Shown here: positions 7,601 through 16,300 of the stretch, piece after piece | How the letters are laid out: each line of letters opens with the position of its first letter | Numbering within the stretch: position 1 is the first letter of the stretch | NCBI GenBank assembly: GCA_035556755.1 | Contig: DATMEP010000109.1 | Span: forward strand, 1-46,535 | DNA from: VRUE01 sp035556755 | GTDB lineage: Bacteria > Actinomycetota > Thermoleophilia > Solirubrobacterales > 70-9 | Direction: 5' to 3' | Length of the DNA: 46,535 nucleotides | The notes under the pieces: model-generated | The model's database searches: none | What the model was told of the DNA's origin: nothing | Seen by the model: the letters and a program-made list of their open reading frames with translations, nothing else | Position numbers and translations under genes: made by a program

Positions 7601-9109
7601 GAAGGTCCCAACGCCAACCCTGGCGCGCCGGGGGTCGGCAGCAATCGCCAGATCTATGAGTACTACGACGGTGGAAAAGTGCGACTGGTCAGCGTGTGCC
7701 CCAGTGGTTCGGTGATCCCTGCGTGTCCCGGTGGGTCGGTGAGCAAACTGGACAACATAGTTGGGCTTTTCGTCGACCCTGCAATTGGGAGTGGCGCGAA
7801 CGCGGTCTCCGACGACGGCTCTCGGGTTTTCTGGACGGCAGTGACAGTGACCGTGGCCGGAATCCAGGCGGGGATCCTCTACGTGCGGGTGGATGGGGGG
7901 CAGACGTTGCAGGTCTCGGAGGGATCAGAAGCGGGCTTCTGGGCGGCCAGCGCAACGGGCTCTGCGGCGATCTTCAATGAGGGCTCCGTCCTGCGACGCT
8001 TCGACGTCGACACGGAAACGCGGACGACGATCGCGGGAGGCGTGCAGGGGGTTGTGGGGGCGAGCGAGGACCTCTCCAGGATCTACTTCGTCTCGACTCA
8101 AGCCCTTCCCTCGGAGCCCAACTCTGAGGGTGACATCGCGGTGGGTGGACAGCCAAATCTCTACCACCACGAGGAGGGGGCGGGCTTTGACTTCATCGGG
8201 ACGTTGGCGGGAATAGAAGGGAGCGCCGCTGCCGGTTCCTCCGGGTTCTCGATCACCAACCACCTGCTGGTGAACCGCCTCTCACGGGTCAGCCCCGACG
8301 GGCGCCACCTGGTCTTCGTTTCGCGAAGGCCGCTGACGGGCTATGACAACACCGACTCGAACACCGGCGAGGCCGATACCGAGGTCTTCCGCTACGCGGC
8401 CGAGTCAGAGGAACTCGACTGCGTCTCGTGCAACCCGAGCGGGGCACGGCCGGCGGGCGGGAAATTCTTCGAGGGCACGTCGGTCGAATTCAGCGGAGTT
8501 GGCGGCACGATCCCCGGCTGGCAGAGCCACTTCTACTCAAAACGAGTTCTCTCAGACAACGGTCAACGTCTCTACTTCGAGAGCTTCGACTCCCTGCTGC
8601 CACACGACACCAACGGCCACCTCGATGTCTATCAGTGGCAGGCACCCGGCAGCGGTGACTGCCAGGAAAGCGATGCCCACTTCTTCGCCCAAAACGGCGG
8701 TTGCATCGCGCTGATCTCCTCGGGGCAGAGCGGGGGAGACTCGGACTTCATTGACGCCAGTCCGTCGGGCGATGACGTCTTCATCAGGACCGAGTCCAGC
8801 CTGTTACCCCAGGACCCGGGTCTGGTTGACATCTACGACGCAAGGGTCGGCGGTGGCTTCCCGCCCCCATCCCCGCCGCCAGTCCCCTGCGAGGGCGACG
8901 CCTGTCAGCCCGCCGCGGCGACGCCTGAGTTTCCCACCCCCGCCAGCGGCTCCTTCAGCGGTCCCGGCGACCCGGCCGCGCAGGGAGAGAGCCGCAAACC
9001 GCGCTGCGCCAAAGGCAAGCGCAAGGTCCGTCGCGCCGGCAAGACCCGCTGCGTGGCCAAGCAGCGCAAGGGACGAGCAGCCAACAAGAGCGGGAGGGCA
9101 GGACGATGA
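4619..9109 (+). CDS. Very large secreted multi-domain beta-propeller surface protein
   Basis: About 1496 residues. A signal peptide (FRVALLVLCAAVLIPATVSA, cleavage near residue 28) shows export. Regions in order: NHL-like propeller strands (about 45-165, e.g. LAIDSSGNVYAF), a beta-rich module, two Ig-like modules each containing a QW-NG-P-Y-C pattern (about 265-430), more NHL-like strands (485-650), an Fn3-like module (DTTYRFRFVAQSS, about 685-790), then a long TolB/PD40-like propeller starting at DCRAYEMVSPVDKNNGDI. The C-terminus is a Pro/Gly linker and a strongly basic tail with CAKGKRKVRR and KTRCVAKQRKG. ATG 4619 has AAGGAG 9 bases upstream; a TTG directly before it is less likely. It overlaps the next gene (ATGA). 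Binding or scaffolding at the cell surface is inferred; no catalytic motif was recognised. Confidence 0.82.
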   Translation: MFSSFRSVFRVALLVLCAAVLIPATVSAAPPVFWQTSGSGGGAGEINLPRGIVTDPDNGHLFVAEQLNRRISEFTGWGQSVRAWGWDVAPEGAPGDTPSDQFEICTATCKAGASGAGGGQFNSANSLAIDSSGNVYAFEVAAARVQKFSPAGQFLLAWGADVSATGPNQAGSPETQSVTVKATSGTFTLTFGNQTTAPIAFNASTAVVKSSLEALSTIGGVGGSVSVTGGPGDETGSSPYSITFGDALGGFDVAAMTIDQANLGVPVGTPLTCSSSTSATTTNFQWLSNGAPATGPGANTAAYTTVPADAGKAVQCQVTKLNANAGSTQVSNPRTVVSSVPTPAPPLAPSGNILAPTPSNPTVGTTLTCDPNAASWSGVTDPFAYQWYKNGLPAPGATANTYELQAGDTPAVFQCAVTGSNASGSVTKVSQNRATSPAPSPAAPPSNTSSPAIAVTSAFTSSAATTTPGVAAPEICVPANGNTCKAGVQGSANGQFGAVAGLSSLIAVGPSDRIHVGDVGRIQRFDTSGAYQGEVTIPSETVQHLAADSAGDLYVAYRQSGNTSKPNVLKLDSADGPVGPTLATFAATNPRGLAVAPNGEVYVFDQAIAQIRRFGADGSQIEAFGEGLSSESTGLGTNDVTGTGGIAIYHSNFSPAFLRAYSPVPDPDIAGPPPPVAPQIEDTFAHAVGTSDATVGAEINPRFWADTTYFVQYGTAACVEGGGWEAACVAQKSPAPLTAQVVDSSLPATSTLQDLVPDTTYRFRFVAQSSGGGPVFGPDETFGTFPTNPGPAACPNDTFRTGASALLPDCRAYEMVSPVDKNNGDIRADANLSNVEQMHVQATPDGKKLTYSSGRTFGDAVGSPFTSQYIASRADGMGWSTHAITPPRETNIPGPSADFLNNQFVAFSEDLCTGWLFWDGNPPLGQAPNPGLENYRNLYKRSNCGVGADSYESLITSPPPNAPKGTSGFSPVLQGFSEDGSHAFYLADDALTVDEGPNANPGAPGVGSNRQIYEYYDGGKVRLVSVCPSGSVIPACPGGSVSKLDNIVGLFVDPAIGSGANAVSDDGSRVFWTAVTVTVAGIQAGILYVRVDGGQTLQVSEGSEAGFWAASATGSAAIFNEGSVLRRFDVDTETRTTIAGGVQGVVGASEDLSRIYFVSTQALPSEPNSEGDIAVGGQPNLYHHEEGAGFDFIGTLAGIEGSAAAGSSGFSITNHLLVNRLSRVSPDGRHLVFVSRRPLTGYDNTDSNTGEADTEVFRYAAESEELDCVSCNPSGARPAGGKFFEGTSVEFSGVGGTIPGWQSHFYSKRVLSDNGQRLYFESFDSLLPHDTNGHLDVYQWQAPGSGDCQESDAHFFAQNGGCIALISSGQSGGDSDFIDASPSGDDVFIRTESSLLPQDPGLVDIYDARVGGGFPPPSPPPVPCEGDACQPAAATPEFPTPASGSFSGPGDPAAQGESRKPRCAKGKRKVRRAGKTRCVAKQRKGRAANKSGRAGR

Positions 9110-11907
9110 GGCGGACAACGATCGCACTGGCGAGCATGGCGATGGCGCTCTGCGCACTCGCCCCCACCGCATCGGCCGACTTCGGCCTCGAGAGCTTCGA
9201 CGTCACCTTCACCAACGCCAACGGCACCCCGGTGACCCAGGCGGGTGCCCATCCTTTCGCGATGACGACCACCTTCTCCGTCAACACGAGACCCGACCCT
9301 ACCCTGGGAGAGATCCCCGATGAGGCGTTTCGCAACTTCGATTTCGCCCAGATCGAGGGGCTGATCGGCAACCCGACCGCGGTACCGGCCTGCACGACGC
9401 TGGAGTTCATCGACCATGTCGGGATCAAGCCCTCCTGCGCGGATAGCTCGGTGGTCGGAATCGTCGAGGTGCAGATAGTCAGCCTTGAGGACGATCCAGT
9501 CAGCGCACCTGTCTACAACCTCGTCCCGCCGCCCGGGGTCGCGGCCAAGCTCGGCTTCTGGGCGATCAACACGCCGGTGACGATCGAGGTGGGGGTAAAC
9601 GAAACCCACCCCTTCAACATCATCGGTCGGGGGCGCAACATCCCCCAGACCGTCCCCTTCTATAGCTCCGTCTTCACGCTGTGGGGTAACCCAGCCGATC
9701 CCGCTCACGACATCGACCGGGGGCTTTGCGTGTCGGCTGGCGATGCCAAATGCCCCGCCGGCATAGCGATCAAACCCTTCCTAACCGTGCCCCGCTCCTG
9801 CGAGGGCCCGCTTGAGACCACCTACGAGATCTCCTCCTGGCTGAACCCGCCGGGCCTCGACTCGGGTTTCGTCCTCACCCACGACCAGGGGGGCACCCCC
9901 CAGGGCTTCCTCGGCTGCGGCAAACTCGGCTTCAGCCCCGAGATCGAGGCACAGCCGACCTCCCAATCGGCCGAGTCGCCGACCGGCCTCGACTTCAACC
10001 TGCGCTTCGACGACGAGGGCCTGACCAGCCCCGACGGCCTGGCCCAGTCGGAGATAAAGAAAGCGGTCGTCACCCTGCCGGAGGGAATGACCGCCAACCC
10101 ATCCCTGGCCGAGGGCCTAGGAGCTTGCTCCTTGGCCCAATACGAAAGCGAGCGGATCGGCACCCCACCGGGAGCCGGTTGCCCCAACCAGTCGAAGATC
10201 GGCACGATCGAGGTGAAGTCGCCGCTGCTGGAGGGCAAGACCCTGAACGGCTCCCTCCACATCGCCGCCCAAAACGACCCCGACAAGGCGGGCAAAGAGA
10301 ACCCCTTCGACTCCCTCCTGGCCCTCTACATGGTCTTCCGCTCACCCGAGCTCGGGATCCTGATCAAGCAGGCCGGCAAGGTCGAGCCGGACCCGCAGAG
10401 CGGCCAGCTGGTCTCGACCTTCGAGAACGTCCCCCAGCTGCCCTTCTCGGACTTCGAGCTGCACTTCCGCGAGGGCGGCCGCAGCCCCCTGGTCAGCCCC
10501 CCGCGCTGCGGAAGCTATGAGGCAAAAGCCGTATTCACCCCCTGGGCCAACCCCGACAACCCCTACACCACCACCTCCTCCTTCCAGGTCACCAGGGGCC
10601 CCAACGGCGGACCCTGCCCACCGCCCGGGACCCAGCCCTTCGCCCCGGGCTTCGAGGCCGGCTCGGCCAACAACAACGCCGCCTCCTACACCCCCTTCCA
10701 GATGCGCCTGACGAGGCGCGACGGCGACCAGGACATCACCCGCTTCGACGCCCTGCTGCCCCCCGGCGTGGTCGCGAAGCTGGCCGGGGTGGCCAAATGC
10801 TCCGATGCCCAGATCGCATTGGCGAAGACCAAGAGCGGTAGAGCCGAGCTGGCATCCCCCTCCTGCCCTGCCTCTTCGCAGATCGGCCAGCTGAGGGCAG
10901 GAGCCGGAGTCGGCTCCCAGCTGGTCTACGTCCCCGGCTCGATCTACCTCGCCGGGCCCTTCGCCGGCGCGCCGACCTCGGTCGTCGCGATCACCCCGGC
11001 GGTGGCAGGCCCATTCGACGTCGGCACTGTAGTGGTGCGCCAGGCGCTGCAGGTCGATCCCCGCAGCGCCGAGGTAACCGTCGACGGATCGCTCTCAGAC
11101 CCGATCCCCCACATCCTCGCCGGCATCCCCCTGCGGGTCAGAGACATCCAGGTCTACGTCGATAGACCCCAGTTCACCCTCAACCCGACCTCCTGCGATC
11201 CCTTCCAGACCGCGGCTTCGATCTGGGGCGGGGGAGCCGACGTCTTCGCCAAAGGCGACGACGCACCTGTCTCTCGTTCCTCGCGCTTCCAGGCCGCCAA
11301 CTGCTCTCGCCTCGGCTTCAAACCGCGTCTCACCCTGCGGCTGCGGGGCGGCACCAAGCGAGGCGGCCACCCGGCACTTCGCGCGATCCTGAGACCACGA
11401 GCGGGAGACGCCAACATCGAGCGCACCGTCGTTCGCCTCCCTAGCTCCGCTTTCCTCGACCAGGCCCACATCAGGACGATCTGCACCAGGGTTCAGTTCG
11501 CCGCCGACGCTTGTCCCCCGGGAGCGGTCTACGGCCACGTGCAGGCATTCAGCCCGTTGCTCGACGAGCCGCTGAAAGGCCCCGCCTACCTGCGCTCCTC
11601 CAACAACAAGCTGCCGGACCTCGTCTTCGACCTCAGGGGCCTGGTCGACATCGAGTCCTCGGCGCGGATCGACTCGATCCGCGGCGGGATCAGAGCGAGC
11701 TTCGAGGGGATCCCGGACGCACCGCTCTCGAAGGTGGTCGTCGACATGCAGGGCGGCAGGAAGGGACTGATCGTCAACAGCCGCGACCTCTGCCAGAGCC
11801 CCTCGCGCGCGGAGGTCCTCCTCGGCGCCCACAACGGGGTGCGGCTGAGCGAGAGGCCGAAAATGGGGGTTAGGTGTGGGAAGGGTAGGGGCGCCAAACG
11901 GCGCTGA
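9106..11907 (+). CDS. Large secreted protein of unknown function, coupled to the preceding gene
   Basis: 933 residues with a signal peptide (TIALASMAMALCALAPTASA, cleaved near residue 25). The body is beta-rich with repeated PEGM-NPSL---GAC and PPGV-AKL--VAKC-D-QI patterns, suggesting repeated modules of about 150-250 residues, with spaced Cys that may form disulfides. The C-terminus is basic and Cys-containing (GVRCGKGRGAKRR), like the tail of the previous protein. Its ATG overlaps the upstream TGA (ATGA), so both are made from one message and may act together on the surface. I cannot assign a biochemical function, and no enzyme motif was seen. Confidence 0.78.
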   Translation: MRRTTIALASMAMALCALAPTASADFGLESFDVTFTNANGTPVTQAGAHPFAMTTTFSVNTRPDPTLGEIPDEAFRNFDFAQIEGLIGNPTAVPACTTLEFIDHVGIKPSCADSSVVGIVEVQIVSLEDDPVSAPVYNLVPPPGVAAKLGFWAINTPVTIEVGVNETHPFNIIGRGRNIPQTVPFYSSVFTLWGNPADPAHDIDRGLCVSAGDAKCPAGIAIKPFLTVPRSCEGPLETTYEISSWLNPPGLDSGFVLTHDQGGTPQGFLGCGKLGFSPEIEAQPTSQSAESPTGLDFNLRFDDEGLTSPDGLAQSEIKKAVVTLPEGMTANPSLAEGLGACSLAQYESERIGTPPGAGCPNQSKIGTIEVKSPLLEGKTLNGSLHIAAQNDPDKAGKENPFDSLLALYMVFRSPELGILIKQAGKVEPDPQSGQLVSTFENVPQLPFSDFELHFREGGRSPLVSPPRCGSYEAKAVFTPWANPDNPYTTTSSFQVTRGPNGGPCPPPGTQPFAPGFEAGSANNNAASYTPFQMRLTRRDGDQDITRFDALLPPGVVAKLAGVAKCSDAQIALAKTKSGRAELASPSCPASSQIGQLRAGAGVGSQLVYVPGSIYLAGPFAGAPTSVVAITPAVAGPFDVGTVVVRQALQVDPRSAEVTVDGSLSDPIPHILAGIPLRVRDIQVYVDRPQFTLNPTSCDPFQTAASIWGGGADVFAKGDDAPVSRSSRFQAANCSRLGFKPRLTLRLRGGTKRGGHPALRAILRPRAGDANIERTVVRLPSSAFLDQAHIRTICTRVQFAADACPPGAVYGHVQAFSPLLDEPLKGPAYLRSSNNKLPDLVFDLRGLVDIESSARIDSIRGGIRASFEGIPDAPLSKVVVDMQGGRKGLIVNSRDLCQSPSRAEVLLGAHNGVRLSERPKMGVRCGKGRGAKRR

Positions 11908-11993
11908 GAAGAGCAGTGAAGCAGCAGGGACTTCCAGTCAAGTAATTACCCAGTCAAACCGGCGGCGCAAGTCGCTGGAGCAGGGAGGTAGAA

Positions 11994-13211
11994 GTGAAAC
12001 GAGCAAGAAAGCTCGGCCTCGTCGCACTCGCGGCGCTGGCCATCGCAGCGTTGGCAGGGCCATCCTCGGCACAGGCGTCCAGCTTCGTGTCGGAGTTCTC
12101 GGGTGAAGGGCCTGAAGATTCCGCCCTATACAGCGGCACGGCCACTAATAATCTCGTCATGGAAGGCGGCGGGTTCGGGTGGTGCTCCGGTCCCGGGCAG
12201 AGTCTGAACGCAACAGAAGTGGAAGGGCCCACCGCGGCATTGGAGATGTCGCCCACCAACAGCACTTGCTGGAACAGTCTCTACGGCACCGGCACGCTGA
12301 AAATGAACGGATGCAAGTTCCTCTTTCATCCGGGCTCCAAACCGACCTTTGAAAACACGGGCTTCTGGGGTACTTTCGACATCGGCCCGGCCGGCTGCGG
12401 CCCGATCACGATCCAGTGGAGCCTGTGCAAAGCGACGATCCAGCCGAAGAGCGATCTGCTCGCCGTCTACCGCAACGAAGGCGAAGGAACCGAAGCCACG
12501 GTGAAGGTCGAAGCCTTCGCCCAAGGCTTGCAATCGACGATGAGCGGCCCCGCGGGATGCAGCAGCGGCACTTATTCAGCCAGCTATACCGCGAACTGGG
12601 AGATCGCCGCAACCGACGAAGGAGAAGAAGGTTCGGTGGGCGTGAGCGTCGAGGATCTGCAGAACGGCCTGCGCTTGGCGGGTATCTCCGACCCCCGTTT
12701 CGACGCCGAAGCGTTCCCGGCCTCGATCGTCGGTGACTCTGCCGCCGCCTCGCTAACCGTGGGCGCCTCCACTGTCGCCTGCGGCACGACCGGCTTCGCG
12801 GGAGATCTCGCCACCGCCGGCAACACGTTAGCCCTCGACGCCGAATACAGCAACTGCCTGGTCGCGGGCAAACTCCCCACCACCGTGGAGATGAACAGCT
12901 GCCACTACACCCTCGACGTGCAGTCCGCTGCCCCCTACAGCGGCGAGATGGGCATCGCCTGCTCCAAACCGGGCGATCAGGTCAACTTCAAAGTCTTCTC
13001 CGGAGCGACTTTGATCTGCACCGTGAAGCTCGGTGCCCAGTCGGGCCTAGAAGGCGTCGGCTACGAAAACGTCGGTGAAGGTGCCGAAGCCGGCATCGCA
13101 GTCGACGCCGAAGCAACCGGTGTCGCCTACGAACAGAGCGGCATCTGCGGCGCCAAATCCGGCAGCGACGCCGTGCTCACCGCGAGCCCGACGTTGCAGC
13201 TGAGCGAATAG
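11994..13211 (+). CDS. Secreted Cys-containing protein with internal duplication
   Basis: 405 residues beginning at GTG 11994 with a strong AGGGAGGT upstream. The signal peptide is KLGLVALAALAIAALAGPSSAQA. Two halves look homologous: MNGCKFLFHPG with YRNEGEGTEATVKVEA in the first matches MNSCHYTLDVQ with YENVGEGAEAGIAVDA in the second, each with several Cys that probably pair as disulfides. This style of paired Cys-containing secreted protein is common in Solirubrobacterales genomes as far as I know, but its function is unknown. It sits 86 bases after the large surface protein and is followed at once by a strong hairpin, so it may be the last gene of that transcript or have its own promoter in the gap. 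Confidence 0.75.
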   Translation: MKRARKLGLVALAALAIAALAGPSSAQASSFVSEFSGEGPEDSALYSGTATNNLVMEGGGFGWCSGPGQSLNATEVEGPTAALEMSPTNSTCWNSLYGTGTLKMNGCKFLFHPGSKPTFENTGFWGTFDIGPAGCGPITIQWSLCKATIQPKSDLLAVYRNEGEGTEATVKVEAFAQGLQSTMSGPAGCSSGTYSASYTANWEIAATDEGEEGSVGVSVEDLQNGLRLAGISDPRFDAEAFPASIVGDSAAASLTVGASTVACGTTGFAGDLATAGNTLALDAEYSNCLVAGKLPTTVEMNSCHYTLDVQSAAPYSGEMGIACSKPGDQVNFKVFSGATLICTVKLGAQSGLEGVGYENVGEGAEAGIAVDAEATGVAYEQSGICGAKSGSDAVLTASPTLQLSE

Positions 13212-13220
13212 GAGCAATTG

Positions 13221-13249
13221 GAACCCGGGCAGCCTGGCTGCCCGGGTTC
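13221..13249 (+). terminator. 14-bp perfect inverted repeat after the duplicated secreted-protein gene
   Basis: GAACCCGGGCAGCC (13221-13234) and its exact reverse complement (13236-13249) flank one T, ten bases after the stop at 13211. It can form a very stable hairpin and probably ends the upstream transcript. There is no U-tract, and the next start is only 53 bases downstream, so it could also act as an attenuator or mRNA stabiliser. Confidence 0.6.
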
Positions 13250-13302
13250 GCTCACCAGTAATCCCGGCGTTCGAAAGCCACCGGAAAGGAAAGGCAGGGA
13301 CG

Positions 13303-16300
13303 ATGAAAAGCTCACCAGCTCTACGGCGCCGCAGCGATCGCCGGGTTCGGCCGACCCCGGCGGTGGGACTCGTCGTACTCCTCGCTGCTCTTGCCGTCGT
13401 AGCGGCCCTGATCGCAGGGCCCTTCTCCAAGGAGAAGGGCACCCATCTCAATGGGAGCGCCGCCCCCCGAACCTACATCGTCATGCTCGAGGACTCAGTC
13501 GATCACCCCAGCGCCCTGGCCCGTCGCCACGCCGCCAGCCACGATGCCCGCCTCACCCACGTCTACCGCTCGGCGATCAAGGGCTACGCCGCCGTGATGT
13601 CGCCGCGCTCGGCCCGCAGCGTCGCCCGCGACCCTGCCGTCGCCAACGTCGAGGCCGATCGGGAGATGGCCACCGCAGGGGAAACCTACGTCCCGGACGG
13701 ACCCCAGAGCATCCCACCGCAATTGCACCGGATCTTCGCCGCCGACACCAGGGCCGTCGCCTGCGACCAGGTGGGGGAACCAGACCCCGCGGTCAACTCC
13801 AACTTCGCGATCGACTGCACAGACGAGCAACGAGTCGACGCCGACATCGCCGTGCTCGACACGGCGATCGACGACACCGCGGACCTCAACGTCTTCAAGC
13901 GAACCGACTGCGTCCACCCCGACAACCCCTACGGCGATTCGGGCGCCCCCTATGTCTCGCCCGACCCCGAAAGCCCCCACTGGCACCCGAGTCCCAGCTT
14001 GAATGAAGGCCTCGAAGAGGAGATCTACGGTTGCCTTGAGAACAGCGGCGATCCCGGCGATCTCAGCGGCTATGACGATGACCCCTACGACGGGGCCGGC
14101 CACGGCACCCAGACCGCCTATCGCGCCGCCGGCCTCGACAACGAGATCGGAACCGTCGGCGTCGCCCCCGGCGCCCGGATCTGGGCCGTGAAGGTAATCG
14201 ATCACGGGCTCTTTCCCGAACTGTCGGCCAAGCCCTCCAACAAGCAGGGCTACCCGATGGTCGCCGCCTACTCCTTCGATGAGGGCTCGGGGGCGATCGT
14301 CCATGATTCCGGGCCCGCAAGCCACCACGGCACGATCGAAGGCGCCACCTGGACCCCTTCAGGCAAATACGGCTCGGCTCTGGACTTCGACGGCACCAAC
14401 GACCTGGTCTCGATCGCCGATGCCCCGGGGCTCGACCTCACCGACTCCTTCACCCTGGAGGCCTGGGTGAAACCCGATTCCCCCCTGAAAAACTGGAAGC
14501 CACTGATCTCCAAGGTCGGCAGCGGCGCTTCCAACTACCGGCCCGGCTACGTCATGTCCGCACAGGGCTATGGGGCGCCCGAAGGCTACGTCGCCACCTC
14601 CAGCGCGATCAAAGGAGTCGCCGGCACCTCGGCCCTGCCGACCGGGTCCTGGTCTCACCTGGCGCTCACCTCCGACGGGATAAACACGCGCCTCTACCTC
14701 AACGGGGAGCTGAGCGGCACCGGACCGGCGATCGCGGCAGAGCAGACCGACGGCGAGCTTGAGATCGGCCACACCGACTCCTGGCTCGGCCAGTACTTCG
14801 ACGGGGCGATCGACGAGGTGCGGATCTGGGGCCTGCCGGCAGGCAAATCACAGATCAAACAGGACCTCAATGCCTCGATCGGCCTGGCGCACCCAGACCC
14901 AGTGGCCACCTATGCCTTCGACGAGGGCTCGGGCTCCACTCTGCACGACTCCGCCGCCAGCCACGACGGCACGATCGAAGGCGCCACCTGGACCCCCTCG
15001 GGCAGATACGGCTCCGCCCTCGACTTCGACGGCACCAACGACCTGGTCTCGATCGCCGACGCCCCGGGGCTCGACCTGACCGGCTCCTTCACCCTGGAGG
15101 CCTGGGTGCGGCCCGACACCGCGACCAACTTCAAGCCGGTGCTCTCCAAGACTGAAACCTCAGGCGGCAATTCGGGCTACCTGATGATGTCGCGCGGCAA
15201 CGGAGTCCCGGAGGGATACGTCGCCGCCTCCGGTACGACCAAAGGCGTCGCCGGCACCTCGGCCCTGCCGACCGGGTCCTGGTCGCACCTGGCGCTCACC
15301 TCCGACGGGACCAACCTGCGCCTCTACGTCGGCGGCGACCTCGTCGCCACCGCCGCGGCGGTGGCGGCCAAAGCCACCGGCGCCAAACTGGAGATCGGAC
15401 GCGCGACGCTCTTCAACACCTACTTCGACGGCCTGATCGACGAGGTGTGGATCTATGACGAGCCGCTCAACGAGAGCCAGATCGAGGCGGATCGGGACGA
15501 ACCGATCACCTATGACGCCGAGCTGTCGATGTCGCACGTCATCGCCGGCGTCGACTGGGTCCACGAGCACGCCGACCAGATCGAGGTCGCCAACATGAGC
15601 GTCGGCTGCAAGCTGCCGTGGGAGGGGCCCGGCGAGGACCCTGCGCCGGACTGGTACTCCTGCGCCACCGCTAGCGGCGAAGCCCTAAATGCCGCGATCG
15701 ACGCCACGATCGAGGAGGGCGTCGTCTTCGTCGTCGCCGCGGGCAACCGCCCGCTTGACACGCCCTCGCTCGCCGCGCCGCAGAACAACCCCAACGTGAT
15801 CGTCACCTCGGTCGTGATCGACGCCGACGGTGTGCCCAGCCAGGACAGCGAATTCAAAGAAGCTTCCCCGTTCTGCGGCAACGAGGACACCAGAGCGATC
15901 AACAGCGGCTTCGGCGAAGGCGTGAGGATGGCCGCTCCCTTTCCGTGTGGGATCACCTCCGGTGCGACCCCGCACGTGAGCGGAGCGGCTGCGGTTCTGG
16001 CGAGCCAGTGCAACCCCGACTCCGCGGCCGACGTCGAGGCGATCGTGAAAGCCCTGGCGGCCGAGGGCAACACCGAGAGCAAGGCAAACGGCGGCTGGGA
16101 TGACACCTCAGGCGACGGCTACAAGGAGCCCCTCCTCGACGTCGGCAACGAGGAGGTCTTCGACCCGGCGATGGTCGGCGAGGAACAGGCGCCGAGCGAC
16201 TGCAACTTCGAACACCCCGACCCAGTCGCCACCTATGCCTTCGATGAGGGCTCGGGCTCCACTCTGCACGACTCCGGCGCCGGAAACCACCACGGCACGA

